Source: an uncultured Oscillospiraceae bacterium
Lineage (GTDB): Bacteria > Bacillota > Clostridia > Oscillospirales > Oscillospiraceae
DNA: 33,698 nt
Reading direction: 5' to 3'
Assembly (NCBI GenBank): GCA_910588455.1
Contig: CAJUPG010000014.1
Location: 1-33,698, forward strand
Of this stretch, positions 7,779-17,000 are shown piece after piece (positions within the stretch are counted from its first letter, which is position 1; each line of letters starts with the position of its first letter). The notes beneath the pieces were generated by a model that saw only the letters and a list, made by a program, of their open reading frames with translations, searched no databases and was not told the origin of the DNA. Both the position numbers and the translations under genes were made by a program.

Positions 7779-8638
7779 TCTGTCTCCACAGCCTTCTGAT
7801 ATACCCCGTAATCCTCCCAAATTTTCTCCAGGGACTGGAAGGTTTTGCCCAAATTGTCGTCTTTCTTCCGGCTTACCTCCACCAGCAGGGCGTTCACCAG
7901 GCTCAATGGCGCCACCAGGGAGTCCACAAAGGAGGCCATATCGCTGCGGGCGGTGAGGGTATATTTGGACTCCCGGGCCAGGGGGGATGCCTCGCTGTCG
8001 GTGATGGCCACCGTGGTGGCGCCCCGGTCCCGGGCAAATTTCATGGCCTCCACCGTCCGGGTGGAGTACCGGGGAAAGCTGATCCCCAGCACCACGTCCT
8101 CCGGGCCCACCCAGAACAGCCGCTCGAACACCTCGCTGGCGCTGTTGGCGCTCACCAGCACCACCCCGTCGAAAATAAGGCTCAGGTAGAAGTGGAGGAA
8201 GGCCGCCAGGGCCTGGGAGGAGCGCACCCCCACAATGTAAATTTTCCGGGCGCCGGCGATGGCGTCGGTGGCTTTGTCAAAGCTCTCCCGGTCCACCTCC
8301 TCCAGCGTCTGGCGTATCTTTTCCATATCCTGCTGGAGCACCGAGTCCAGCACGTCCTGGCTGCCGATCCGGTCCCGGGCCACCGCGATGCGCTGCACGG
8401 AGGTGAGGCGGCTGCGGATCATTTTTTGCAGCTCCTGCTGCATACTGGGGTAGCCTTCAAAGCCCAGCTCTGCGGCGAAGCGGACGACCGTGGATTCGCT
8501 CACTCCCACCTGCTTTCCCAGGCGGCTGGCCGTCATGAAGGCGGCTTTGTCATAGGACTCCAGGATAAAGGCGGCAATGCGCTTTTGTCCCTTGGAAAAA
8601 TCCTTTGTATTTTCCTGGATCCGCGCCAAAATATCCAT
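7775..8638 (-). CDS. MurR/RpiR-family transcriptional regulator
   Basis: The product (287 residues) has an N-terminal RpiR helix-turn-helix (about residues 1-77; ASRLGKQVGVSESTVVRFAAELGFEGYPSMQ). A SIS sugar-phosphate isomerase-like domain follows (about 115-250; KIYIVGVRSSQ, VVLGISFPRYSTRTVEAMKFA). Family members sense phosphosugars. The start at 8638 (MDILARIQENT) has GGGAGGAG upstream. The 24-residue upstream extension would run through the promoter. It heads an operon with FAD oxidoreductase, cmk, plsC and ispH-rpsA, which are not sugar genes. Its regulatory target cannot be read from the context. Confidence 0.9.
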   Translation of the reverse strand: MDILARIQENTKDFSKGQKRIAAFILESYDKAAFMTASRLGKQVGVSESTVVRFAAELGFEGYPSMQQELQKMIRSRLTSVQRIAVARDRIGSQDVLDSVLQQDMEKIRQTLEEVDRESFDKATDAIAGARKIYIVGVRSSQALAAFLHFYLSLIFDGVVLVSANSASEVFERLFWVGPEDVVLGISFPRYSTRTVEAMKFARDRGATTVAITDSEASPLARESKYTLTARSDMASFVDSLVAPLSLVNALLVEVSRKKDDNLGKTFQSLEKIWEDYGVYQKAVETE

Positions 8639-8681
8639 GGGTTCTCCTCCCTTATTCCGCCTGTCGATACAATGTGGGTCT

Positions 8682-8710
8682 ATCATATCGGTTTTTGGAA
8701 GAAAAAGCAA
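8682..8710 (-). promoter_or_regulatory. Promoter of the rpiR-like/cmk/plsC/ispH-rpsA operon
   Basis: On the minus strand, -35 TTGCTT (8710-8705), a 17-base spacer and -10 TATGAT (8687-8682) precede the regulator gene. It lies in the 81-base gap after rluB, where no clear intrinsic terminator is visible. Confidence 0.65.
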
Positions 8711-8719
8711 GTGGATTTT

Positions 8720-9439
8720 TTATCCCCGCAGCTCTTGCAGCAGCCGGGCGGTCTCCCCGTCGGTGAGAGGCCGCCACTCCCCCGGCCGCAGCCGCCGGTC
8801 CAGGGACAGGCTCCCCTCCCGGATCCGCTTGAGGCGCAGGACTTTCAGCCCTGCCTGGGCGCACATCCGCCGTACCTGCCGGTTCTTCCCCTGGCGGATG
8901 GTGACGGACAGCTGATGGACGCTGCCGGTGGACTTCCCCCGGCGCACTTCAGCGGGGTTGACCCGCTCCCCATCCAGCTCCATGGGGGAGGACAGCACCG
9001 GCAGGCCCTTCTCCAGATCTCCGGTCACCCACACCAGGTATTCCTTCTCCACCCGGTTGCGGGGGTGGAGCAGAAAATTGGTCAGCTCCCCGTCGTCGGT
9101 AAGCAGCAGCAGCCCCTCCGAGTCCAGGTCCAGCCGGCCCACCGGCCAAACCCGCGTCCCGCAGCCGGAAGCCAGCTGGGCCACGGTTTTCCGGCCCTTC
9201 TCGTCGGACAGGGTGGTCACCACCCCCCGGGGCTTGTGGAGCATCAGATAGCGGTGCTCCCCCGCAGGGCGCAGGGGGCGGCCATCCACCTCCACCCGGT
9301 CCCGCTCCAGGTCCGCCTTGTCTCCCAGCCGGGCCCTCTGCCCGTTGACGGACACCCGTCCGGCTTCGATCCACTCCTCCGCCCGGCGGCGGGAGGCCAG
9401 ACCGCACAGGGAAATCAGTTTTTGAACACGTTCTTCCAT
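8720..9439 (-). CDS. rluB: 23S rRNA pseudouridine synthase, RluB/RsuA family
   Basis: The enzyme isomerises a uridine in 23S rRNA. The 239-residue product has an N-terminal S4 RNA-binding domain (MEERVQKLISLCGLASRRRAEEWI..GRVSVNG). The catalytic domain follows, with the GRLDLDSEGLLLLT motif and the catalytic aspartate at about residue 104. The C-terminal QGKNRQVRRM motif is present. ATG at 9439 is preceded by AAGGAG and lies inside the last 25 bases of the dac gene. Longer readings are overlap artefacts. The dac-rluB order is common in Clostridia. Confidence 0.93.
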   Translation of the reverse strand: MEERVQKLISLCGLASRRRAEEWIEAGRVSVNGQRARLGDKADLERDRVEVDGRPLRPAGEHRYLMLHKPRGVVTTLSDEKGRKTVAQLASGCGTRVWPVGRLDLDSEGLLLLTDDGELTNFLLHPRNRVEKEYLVWVTGDLEKGLPVLSSPMELDGERVNPAEVRRGKSTGSVHQLSVTIRQGKNRQVRRMCAQAGLKVLRLKRIREGSLSLDRRLRPGEWRPLTDGETARLLQELRG

Positions 9440-10503
9440 GAAAACTCCTTTGCCTGATACCGGCAGTCTGCAACGTCCCCGGCGTACACCAGAGGGACCC
9501 GGGCGGCAATCTCTCCGTTCAGCCGCCAGACCAGCTCCCCCGCCGGCTGGCCGGCGCGGACCGGGGCCTGGGGGACGCAGGAGGGGAGGACCACCTCCCG
9601 CCGGAGATTTTCTCCCGCCCGCAGGGGGTAGCACGCCCCCTCTCCCGCCAGGAGTTTTACGCGGGGGAGCAGGGAGCCGGCCAGGGGCAGACTGGTGATT
9701 TCCTCTCCCGCCCGGACCAGCTCCTGCCGGGTATAGGTCTCGAAGCCGTAGTCCAGCAGGGCGGCGTGGTCCTTCCAGTCGTCCGGGTCGTTGAGGGTCA
9801 CCGCAATCAGGGTGGTCTCGTCCCGCCGGGCGGCGGACACCAGGGTCCGGCCCGCCTTCTCCGTGTAGCCGGTTTTCAGGCCGACGCACCCCTCATACCG
9901 CCACAGCAGCTTGTTGTGGTTGGTAAACACCCGCCCCGCGGTGGAAATGCTCTTAGTGGAAGCGATTTCCGCCAAAATGGGGTTTTCCAGACAGGCCCGG
10001 GCCAGCAGGGCCATGTCGTAGGCGGTGGAGTAGTGGTTTTCCGCGTTCAGGCCGTTGGGGTTGGCGAAGCAGGAATCCCGCATTCCCAGCTCCTGGGCCT
10101 TTTGGTTCATCTGCGCCACAAAATGTTCCACCGTCCCCCCACAGTGGAGGGCCAGGGCCAGGGCAGCGTCGTTGCCCGAGTGGAGCAGCAGGCCGTACAG
10201 CAGCCCCTCCACCGTGATCTCCTCCCCGGGGCGCAGGTAGATCGAGGAGCCCTCCGCCCGGACGGACTCTCCGTCGATTTTCACCAGCTCCCGCAGGTCC
10301 GCCCCGGACTCCAGAACCACCAGAGCGGTCATAAGCTTGGTGATGCTGGCAATCAGCCGTTTGTCGTGGGGGTTGTGGGCGTAGAGCACCCGCCCGCTGT
10401 CCGCGTCCATGAGGACGGCGGAGGAGGCCCCGGTGCTGATTGCTCCGGCGGCGGGCTTGGGCAGAAGCAGAAAAATCAGTAAAATGGACACAATACGTTT
10501 CAA
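9415..10503 (-). CDS. D-alanyl-D-alanine carboxypeptidase (peptidase S11, DacF/DacB type)
   Basis: This penicillin-binding protein trims the terminal D-alanine of peptidoglycan stem peptides outside the membrane. The 362-residue product starts with a signal peptide (MKRIVSILLIFLLLPKPAAGA). It carries the three active-site motifs: SITK (S53, K56), SGN (109-111) and KTG (210-212). A PBP5-like C-terminal beta domain follows. No strong amphipathic C-terminal anchor is obvious. The start is a TTG at 10503 with GGGTGA upstream. A 7-bp inverted repeat (10507-10513 with 10534-10540) covers that site and could reduce initiation. Position beside ytfJ suggests a sporulation role, as for DacF. Confidence 0.92.
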   Translation of the reverse strand: MKRIVSILLIFLLLPKPAAGAISTGASSAVLMDADSGRVLYAHNPHDKRLIASITKLMTALVVLESGADLRELVKIDGESVRAEGSSIYLRPGEEITVEGLLYGLLLHSGNDAALALALHCGGTVEHFVAQMNQKAQELGMRDSCFANPNGLNAENHYSTAYDMALLARACLENPILAEIASTKSISTAGRVFTNHNKLLWRYEGCVGLKTGYTEKAGRTLVSAARRDETTLIAVTLNDPDDWKDHAALLDYGFETYTRQELVRAGEEITSLPLAGSLLPRVKLLAGEGACYPLRAGENLRREVVLPSCVPQAPVRAGQPAGELVWRLNGEIAARVPLVYAGDVADCRYQAKEFSWKNVFKN

Positions 10504-10563
10504 TATGGGTCACCCTTTTTTCAGAAAATCAGTGTGACCCTATTGTCTCCCTCTTTTGGGGAA

Positions 10564-10998
10564 TTACTCCGCCAAATCCGCCGCTTCCATTTTTTCTGCG
10601 GCGGCTGCCGCCTTTTTCTCCTGCTGCTTTTCAATAAAGACCGTCACCTTGTCCACCACCTCGGGGACCGTTTCGATGACCCGGTCGATGGTGGTGGCCG
10701 GCGGCGGGGCCACGGGCAGCAGCTTGACGCTGTCCCCCCGTACAATCAGAAAGGCCACCGGGTCCAGCCGGGCCCCGGCGCCGGTGCCGCCGCCGTAGCT
10801 GCCGTCGGATATCTTGCCGTCCTTGGCGGACAGCTCCATGCCGCCGCCCCCGTAGCCGATGGACATCCGGGAGACGGGAATCAGGGTCACATCCTCCGTT
10901 TTGATGGGGGTGCCGATGATGGTGTTGGTCTGGGCAAAGCTCCGGATGTTGTTCAACGTGGACTCTACCAGCTCGCTGATGGGATGTTGCTTCTCCAT
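10564..10998 (-). CDS. ytfJ: GerW/YtfJ-family sporulation protein
   Basis: YtfJ (GerW) is a small forespore protein required for normal spore germination in Bacillus. The 144-residue product starts MEKQHPISELVESTLNNIRSFAQTNTIIG. It has the glycine-rich central block (SIGYGGGGMELS, DGSYGGGTGAGARLDPVAFLIV) typical of the family, and a charged Ala/Glu/Lys C-terminal helix. It follows the DUF2953 gene by three bases. The scpA-scpB-DUF2953-ytfJ-dac order is conserved in spore-forming Firmicutes and supports the family call and a spore-forming ancestry. Confidence 0.92.
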   Translation of the reverse strand: MEKQHPISELVESTLNNIRSFAQTNTIIGTPIKTEDVTLIPVSRMSIGYGGGGMELSAKDGKISDGSYGGGTGAGARLDPVAFLIVRGDSVKLLPVAPPPATTIDRVIETVPEVVDKVTVFIEKQQEKKAAAAAEKMEAADLAE

Positions 10999-11001
10999 AA
11001 T

Positions 11002-11640
11002 TCAAACCGCCTTTCTTTTCAAGCGCCGATAGCGCAGCAAGCCCGCCAGGGCTTTGACTCCAAATCGCAGGCCGATCCAAAGGATCTGCCCAATCCGCAG
11101 GGACAGGGCCAGCTGTCCAGCGCAGGTCAGCCGCTCCGCCAGCGGGTCCCAGTCCACCCGGACCCTGCCTTCCCGGATGTGAAACGCATCGTTCATGGGA
11201 ATCCACACCGCCGCCGCCAGGGCGTTGGCCCGGCCATAGAGGACCGCCCCGTCCGCCGGGTCGCCGGCCCCCACGTGGATGTACAGCTCCAGCACGTCAA
11301 TTTGCAGCTTGTAAGCAAACCCCTTGGCCGCCTCCAGGGCGATGGGTACAAAGGTCTCCGCCAGCAGCTTGCCGGAGCGCAGCTTTTCCGCCAGGGTGGT
11401 TTTGGGCTTGGGGGGCTTCTCTTTTTTCGGTTTTGCTTTCTTGGGCTTTTTGGGCTTCTTGGGCTTCTTGGGGGGGGTGTCCTTTTTGGGTTTAAGAGGA
11501 TAGAGAACGATCTGCTTCGGCCCCAGCCGGACCCAGGCGGAAAGCCCCTGGTCCCCCAGCCTTGCGCCGCCCCCCACCCGGATGCGCCCGATCCACCACA
11601 AAACAGCGACAATCAGCGCGGCAATCACATAGCCGTTCAT
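11002..11640 (-). CDS. DUF2953 domain protein
   Basis: The 212-residue product is a DUF2953-family protein of unknown function. It has one N-terminal transmembrane segment (about residues 4-18) and a low-complexity Lys/Pro tract at about residues 50-80, made of PKK/KPKK repeats. The conserved C-terminal region follows (YGRANALAAAVWIPM and later WDPLAERLTCAGQLALSLRIGQILW). In Bacillus the family member YtfI sits beside ytfJ, as here. ATG at 11640 overlaps the scpB stop as ATGA. The tract is longer and more regular than I would expect for a linker. Confidence 0.85.
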   Translation of the reverse strand: MNGYVIAALIVAVLWWIGRIRVGGGARLGDQGLSAWVRLGPKQIVLYPLKPKKDTPPKKPKKPKKPKKAKPKKEKPPKPKTTLAEKLRSGKLLAETFVPIALEAAKGFAYKLQIDVLELYIHVGAGDPADGAVLYGRANALAAAVWIPMNDAFHIREGRVRVDWDPLAERLTCAGQLALSLRIGQILWIGLRFGVKALAGLLRYRRLKRKAV

Positions 11641-12218
11641 GTCTCCTCCTCCTGGAGTGCGGCCGCCGCCTGCTCCAGCTTCAGGGTCATCTGCTCCCCC
11701 TCCTTGGGCAGTTCAGGCAGGGCGGGCAGCTCCTCCAGACTGGTCAAACCAAAGCACCGCAGAAAATTCTTGGTGGTTTTGTATAAAATGGGCCGCCCGG
11801 GCACCGGCAGCCGGCCGCCCTCCTCAATGAGCTCCCGCTCCAGCAGCAGCCCCACCGTATAGGAGCTGTCCACCCCCCGGACCTGGTCCACATAGGCCCG
11901 GGTCACCGGCTGGAAATAGGCGATTACCGCCAGTACCTCCAGGGCCGGCGGGGACAGCTTGGGGGGGCGGCGGCTCTCCAGGGTTTTGCGCACATGGTCC
12001 GCGTATTCCGGGGCGGAGCACAGCTGATAGCTGGCGTCAAGCCGGACCAGCCGGATGCCCCGGCGCTCGTATTTATACTGGTCCATCAGCTTCTGGGCTA
12101 CCGCGTCGATGGTGGGCCGGTCGCTGTCCAGTCCCAGACACAGCCGTTCCACCGGCACCGGCTCCCCCGCCGCGAAGAGCACCGCCTCCAGGCTGCGCTC
12201 CAGTTCCTTCAGCTCCAT
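11637..12218 (-). CDS. scpB: Segregation and condensation protein B
   Basis: ScpB is the winged-helix kleisin-binding subunit of the SMC-ScpAB condensin that organises and segregates the chromosome. The 193-residue product starts MELKELERSLEAVLFAAGEPV. It contains LSPPALEVLAVIAYFQPVTRAYVDQVRGVDS and GRPILYKTTKNFLRCFGL, the standard family signatures. I chose ATG at 12218, with GAGGAGG immediately upstream and a 10-base overlap with scpA. The longer reading to 12314 lies inside scpA. Confidence 0.94.
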   Translation of the reverse strand: MELKELERSLEAVLFAAGEPVPVERLCLGLDSDRPTIDAVAQKLMDQYKYERRGIRLVRLDASYQLCSAPEYADHVRKTLESRRPPKLSPPALEVLAVIAYFQPVTRAYVDQVRGVDSSYTVGLLLERELIEEGGRLPVPGRPILYKTTKNFLRCFGLTSLEELPALPELPKEGEQMTLKLEQAAAALQEEET

Positions 12219-13006
12219 GTATCCTCCTCGCTCTCCTCCGGCGCGGGCTTGTCCAGCACCGTGACCGTGCACTCCTCCTGGCTCCCCGCCAGCTGAAGCC
12301 GCTTGGATTTGCACAGCTCCAGCACCGCCAGAAAGGTGGCCACCACCTCCGAGCGGCTGCGGCTGCCCCGGAACAGGGCCCGAAACCGGGTAACCCCCGT
12401 CACCAGCAGCCGTCGCAGCAGCTCCGACGCCTTCTCCGCCACCGGATAGGGCTCCCGGCCCACGATGCCCTGAAAGGCCGCCACCGGCGGGGGGAGCTTT
12501 TCGCCCATCCGGCGGCGCACCGCCAGCATGGCCCGGGCCAGGTCCTCCCGCTCATGGACGTACTCGTAGCGCTTCCGGGCGGGCAGGCCCTCCGGGGGCT
12601 TGGGGATGTAGTCCCGGCCATACTGCCAGCGCCGCTCCAGGGGGGAGAGCACGGACTTGATTTTCAAATAGTTCTCGTCCCGCTGCCGGGCCTCCAGGGA
12701 GGCAATGAGCTGCTCCATCTCGGACAGGGCCTCTTCGTCGTGGATCGACAGGAGCATCCGGGTCTTGATGTACACCAGATGGGAGGCCATGGCCACAAAT
12801 TCGCTGGCTACCTCCAGGTCCATCTCCCGGCGGCGGTCCATCCACTCCAGGTACTGCTCTAAAATCAGGGCGATCTGGATGTCCTGAATCTCCATCTTGT
12901 TTTTGCTGAGCAGGTGGAGAATCAGGTCCAGCGGGCCGGTGAAATCCTCCAGATTTTCTGCCCTGGCCTTTACCACGTGCTCCAGATGGTAGATCGGACT
13001 ATCCAA
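12209..13006 (-). CDS. scpA: Segregation and condensation protein A
   Basis: ScpA is the kleisin of bacterial condensin. The 265-residue product has the N-terminal SMC-neck binding region (FTGPLDLILHLLSKNKMEIQDIQI), the helical middle (EVASEFVAMASHLVYIKTRMLL) and a C-terminal winged-helix region. The initiation codon is TTG at 13006, with GAGG seven bases before it. No ATG alternative preserves the conserved N-terminus. It follows the M50 protease gene by 14 bases. Confidence 0.93.
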   Translation of the reverse strand: MDSPIYHLEHVVKARAENLEDFTGPLDLILHLLSKNKMEIQDIQIALILEQYLEWMDRRREMDLEVASEFVAMASHLVYIKTRMLLSIHDEEALSEMEQLIASLEARQRDENYLKIKSVLSPLERRWQYGRDYIPKPPEGLPARKRYEYVHEREDLARAMLAVRRRMGEKLPPPVAAFQGIVGREPYPVAEKASELLRRLLVTGVTRFRALFRGSRSRSEVVATFLAVLELCKSKRLQLAGSQEECTVTVLDKPAPEESEEDTWS

Positions 13007-13020
13007 ACAATCGCCTCATC

Positions 13021-13707
13021 TCAGAAAAAGTAATACTCCACCACAAAGAAGGGGAACCGGGTAATCTGGCACAGCCCCCACAGCACCCGCTCCATGCACC
13101 AGGACAGGGGGCCGCTGAACAGGCCCGTCCAGGCCAGCAGCACCACCGCCAGGATGAAGTAGCGCTCATACCGCAGGATTTTCCCGTAAACCCGGTCGGG
13201 CAGCAGGGAAAACAGGATTTTGGAGCCGTCCAGGGGCGGGACGGGCAGCAGATTAAAAAGCCCCAGGCCTACACTGAGCACCGCCGTATAGCAGCAGAAA
13301 AACAGGCCATAGGCCATCACCTTCCCATCCGGGACAAAGTGAAACAGCAACGAGCCGATGCCCAGGGCCAGCATCGCCAGCAGGAAGTTGGAGGCCGGCC
13401 CCGCCAGGGCGGTGAGGGCCATGTCCCGCTTGGGCCTTTGGAAATTGCGCAGATCCACCGGCACCGGCTTGGCCCAGCCCACCCGGACGGTGAGCATCAT
13501 AAGCAGACCCACCGGGTCGATGTGGGCCAGGGGGTTGAGGGTGAGCCGGCCGTTGATCCTGGCGGTGGGGTCCCCCAGCCGGTAGGCAATCAGACCGTGG
13601 GACAGCTCGTGAACGGTGATGCACACCAGACTGACTGCCGCACCGGCCAGCAGCATCAAAATTCCTACCCAATCCAACTGCTCAATAAAGCTGCTGAGTG
13701 AACCCAA
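13021..13707 (-). CDS. M50-family site-2-like membrane metalloprotease
   Basis: This is a polytopic zinc protease of the short, PDZ-less M50B type often found next to scpAB in Firmicutes. The 228-residue product has the HExxH motif at H33-E34-H37 (TVHELSHG), a following NPLAHIDPVG segment, and the second zinc motif NLLPVPPLDGSK. About six hydrophobic helices are visible. The start is TTG at 13707 with GGGGAGG nine bases upstream. The first ATG would remove part of the first helix. Substrates in this family are mostly unknown. Confidence 0.9.
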   Translation of the reverse strand: MGSLSSFIEQLDWVGILMLLAGAAVSLVCITVHELSHGLIAYRLGDPTARINGRLTLNPLAHIDPVGLLMMLTVRVGWAKPVPVDLRNFQRPKRDMALTALAGPASNFLLAMLALGIGSLLFHFVPDGKVMAYGLFFCCYTAVLSVGLGLFNLLPVPPLDGSKILFSLLPDRVYGKILRYERYFILAVVLLAWTGLFSGPLSWCMERVLWGLCQITRFPFFVVEYYFF

Positions 13708-13745
13708 ACCAAGCCGCCTCCCCGTTTTTTCAAGATTTGGGGTTT

Positions 13746-13774
13746 ATTATATCAAAATTTTTCTTCCCTTGCAA
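13746..13774 (-). promoter_or_regulatory. Promoter of the M50-scpAB-ytfJ-dac-rluB operon
   Basis: On the minus strand, -35 TTGCAA (13774-13769), a 17-base spacer and -10 TATAAT (13751-13746) lie 39 bases before the TTG start. The 319-base divergent gap (13708-14026) otherwise holds the plus-strand promoter and no visible gene. Confidence 0.75.
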
Positions 13775-13980
13775 GTATCCGGCCAGAAAAGTCTGAACGC
13801 CCCGAATGCGGGACCGCCGCCGGGCAGGAGCAGGACAATGGGACCTTGTATTTTCCCATTCCCCAGGAAATTCTCGACTTTTTATAAGCTGAACAGCCCC
13901 CCTCTCTTTTTTTCTGGTTGATTCCCTTTTGGAATATTTTTCTTTGGGGAAAAATGCTTTCCTTTTTTCCTTCAACATGG

Positions 13981-13986
13981 TATAAT
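13981..13986 (+). promoter_or_regulatory. Probable -10 element of the SLH protein gene
   Basis: A perfect TATAAT lies 40 bases before the ATG. The expected -35 position (about 13958-13963, TTTCCT) matches the consensus poorly, so the promoter may need an activator or another sigma factor. Confidence 0.5.
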
Positions 13987-14026
13987 TTCTCCGTAAAAGT
14001 TATTATTTTCAGAGAGAGGAAAACTT

Positions 14027-17000
14027 ATGAAGAAAAACATTTTTTTCCGCCCCCTTGCCCTGCTGGCCGCGCTGTGCCTCGCCAGTACGCTGCTTCCCCC
14101 CGCCTATGCCTTCAGCCCCCTTCCAAGCCGGTCCCAAACCCATACAGTGGATGGCGGCTACGGAACAACCGAAGAGAAGCTCCGTAACCTGATCAACAGT
14201 GATGCAGTACAAGACGGCGATACCATTGTATTAAACGGCAGCTGCTTAGTAAATGATCTCGCAAGCAAGTCCGCCCCCTGGTGCATCACAAAAAGCGTCA
14301 CCATCCAGGGCGGCACCCTGCAGCTTCGCGCCGGCGGAATTGTGCTGGGTGCCGACGTCACCTTTCAGGACATAGAGCTGTCCTTTGAAAACAATGTACG
14401 CAATGCCATTATGGCAAACGGCTATACCCTCACCCTCAACAATGTATCCCGCAGCTCCGGTTCGCGTGAAGTCCATGCGCTCTGCGGCGGCCTGACGGGT
14501 GATGTGAATACTTATGATCCCATCCCGCAGCCTGGCGCCCATGGCAAAATTGTAGTGGATGGAACAACCACTGTAGGCAATCTATATGCCGGCAGTCTCA
14601 GCGGTGCAGGACAAGACAACGAATTTACCGGCAGCGCTGAAATTGTGGTCAATACCGGTATAAATTACAAAATCAAGAATATATACGCCTGCGGCGCGCT
14701 GGAAACGTATGTCCCTGATAACTGGTTTGATCAGGAGGAGCCCGCTCCCCCGGCGCCGTCCCCTGAGAGATTCAGGGTTTCCGGACCGGTTACGCTTCGG
14801 CTCAATGCCTCGGTTTCCTCTGTAGACGGCAGAACCGGAACGGACGGAAATGTTCCGGACGTGATCTATACTGATCCGAAAAACAGTCTCAACGAATATG
14901 TAACATTTCAAAGCATCGGCAGCCTCACCGTTGAACGCGGCAACCTGAAACCCGCACAAGGCAGCAGCTTTTACAGCGCCAATTCCAATATTACCATAAA
15001 GAACGGCGCGGCGTTGAATCTTGCAAACTACATTCCGGATTTGACCATTCAAAACTTTACAGGCGGCGGATCGCTGATTCTGGCCCCGGATCAGACCCTG
15101 ACCATTCAGGGCAGTGTGGCCAACGCAACGATTTTCGCCGTAGGTGAGATTTTCAGTAACGCCTCCGATCCGCTTACCAATGGGCACACCTACATCCGAG
15201 CGCCCCAATCCGGCGAAGCTTCCTTCGCTCTGCCGGCAGGCTCCAGCAGCGCCCCCGTTCAGCTGGTTCGGAACCCCAACGGCGACTGGGTGGGCGCAAG
15301 CGGCTCCGGCGGCGACCCGGCCCCAGTGATTGTGGAGACCTTCCAGCTTCCTCCGCAGGTCGTAGTCTCTCCCCAGGAAACGGAGGCGGCGATTCCAATT
15401 ACGGTAACCTATGCCGCCCCAAACAGTTATTTAAGCTATGTTCCGCTAACCGTGCGGCTGGATGGCAAGGATTTAACTCGCCATGAAAATGACGGCACTT
15501 ATTACTATACCTCGACTTACGGCTTTCAGTTTGAAGCTTCCCTGGATGATAATGGCGCAGAAAGTTTCTATTTTTCTACAACCGACTCTTCGCTGCTCCC
15601 TGCCGGCACGTATAAGTTCGACATCACAATCCCCAAAGAGCATACGGTGGGAAATACCCCCTTGTCCGCCTCCACCACGCTGATTATCACAGACGATTCC
15701 ACCATCACGCCCCCGCCTCTTACAGTCGATTCCATCGCCGTCAGCAGCACCGCCCACAAGACCGTCTATCAGACCGGGGAGGCTCTGGACGTGACCGGAC
15801 TAACCATTCTGGTTTCCATGTCCGACGGCTCTTCCCAGACGGCTGCTGTAACGGCCGGCATGGTCAACGGCTTTGACTCCTCTGCTGCCGTGGAGCGCCA
15901 GACCCTCACCATCACCTATCAGGGCCAAACCACCACATATACCATTTCAATTCAGGACGCCTCCCTCCCCCCCGTAGAAACAGAAACCTACCGCGTCTCC
16001 ATCCAGGACAGCTACGCCTCCGCCTCCGGCGCGGGTCTCTATGGGAAAGACGAACTGGTCAATATTCACGCCGGTTCCCGAAGCGGATATATTTTTGCAG
16101 GATGGACCGCCTCCGGCGTTACCCTCCAGAACCCCAGCCAGGCGGATACCAGCTTCCGGATGCCGGAGCATGATGTCTCCCTCACCGCCCGCTGGAGCGT
16201 TTACACGCCGCCCAGCGGCGGCGGCAACGGCGGCTCGTCGGGCGGTTCCTCCGGCGGGGGATCGTCCTCCGGCGGCTCGTCGGGCGGCTCGTCCAGTTCC
16301 TCCAGCTCTTCCAGCTACACGCCCCCTCAGACCCCCGCCCAGCAGACGGTCTCCAAGCTCTACTCCGCCCGGCCCGGCAGCACCGTTGCCATGAATCTGC
16401 CCTCCGGCAAGGCCGTGGTAGAAGCGAATGTCCTGAAAACCCTGGCCGGCCGGCCGGTAACCCTCAGCATCCAGACAGGCGACAGCATCTGGACCATTCG
16501 GGGCAGAGACGTACCCAAGGGCACCTCCTTCGACAAGCTGGATTTGAGCGTTGACCCAACATCCGGCGCCGTCCCCGATGCGGTGGTCCGCGAGATTGCA
16601 GGCACCTCCCGCACCGCGCAGTTTTCTCTGGCCCACAGCGGCGCGTTCGGGTTTGACGCACAGCTTTCCATGAAAACGGACCGGCAGAACATTGGCCTCT
16701 GGGCCAATCTGTACTACTACAACCCCAGCCGCCGTGCGCTGGAATTCCAGCACGCCTCCCGGGTGGATTCTACAGGCCGGATGGCGTTCCCCTTCCAGCA
16801 CGCTTCCGCCTATGTTGTGGTGTTTGACAAAATCCAGCACAAGGCCGCCTCTTCCAGCCCCTGGAACAACCCCTTCCGGGATGTGGCCCAAAACACATGG
16901 TACTATGAGGCCGTCGCATACGTGCATCAAAACCAGCTCTTCAGCGGCACCAGCGCTTCCGCCTTCTCCCCCCACGCCCCGGCAACCCGCAGCCAGATTG

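Noticed and set aside
16200..16330. Tandem repeat or CRISPR-like array in the SLH gene
   Set aside because: It is an in-frame Gly/Ser linker with irregular GGC/TCC codons and no spacer-repeat periodicity.
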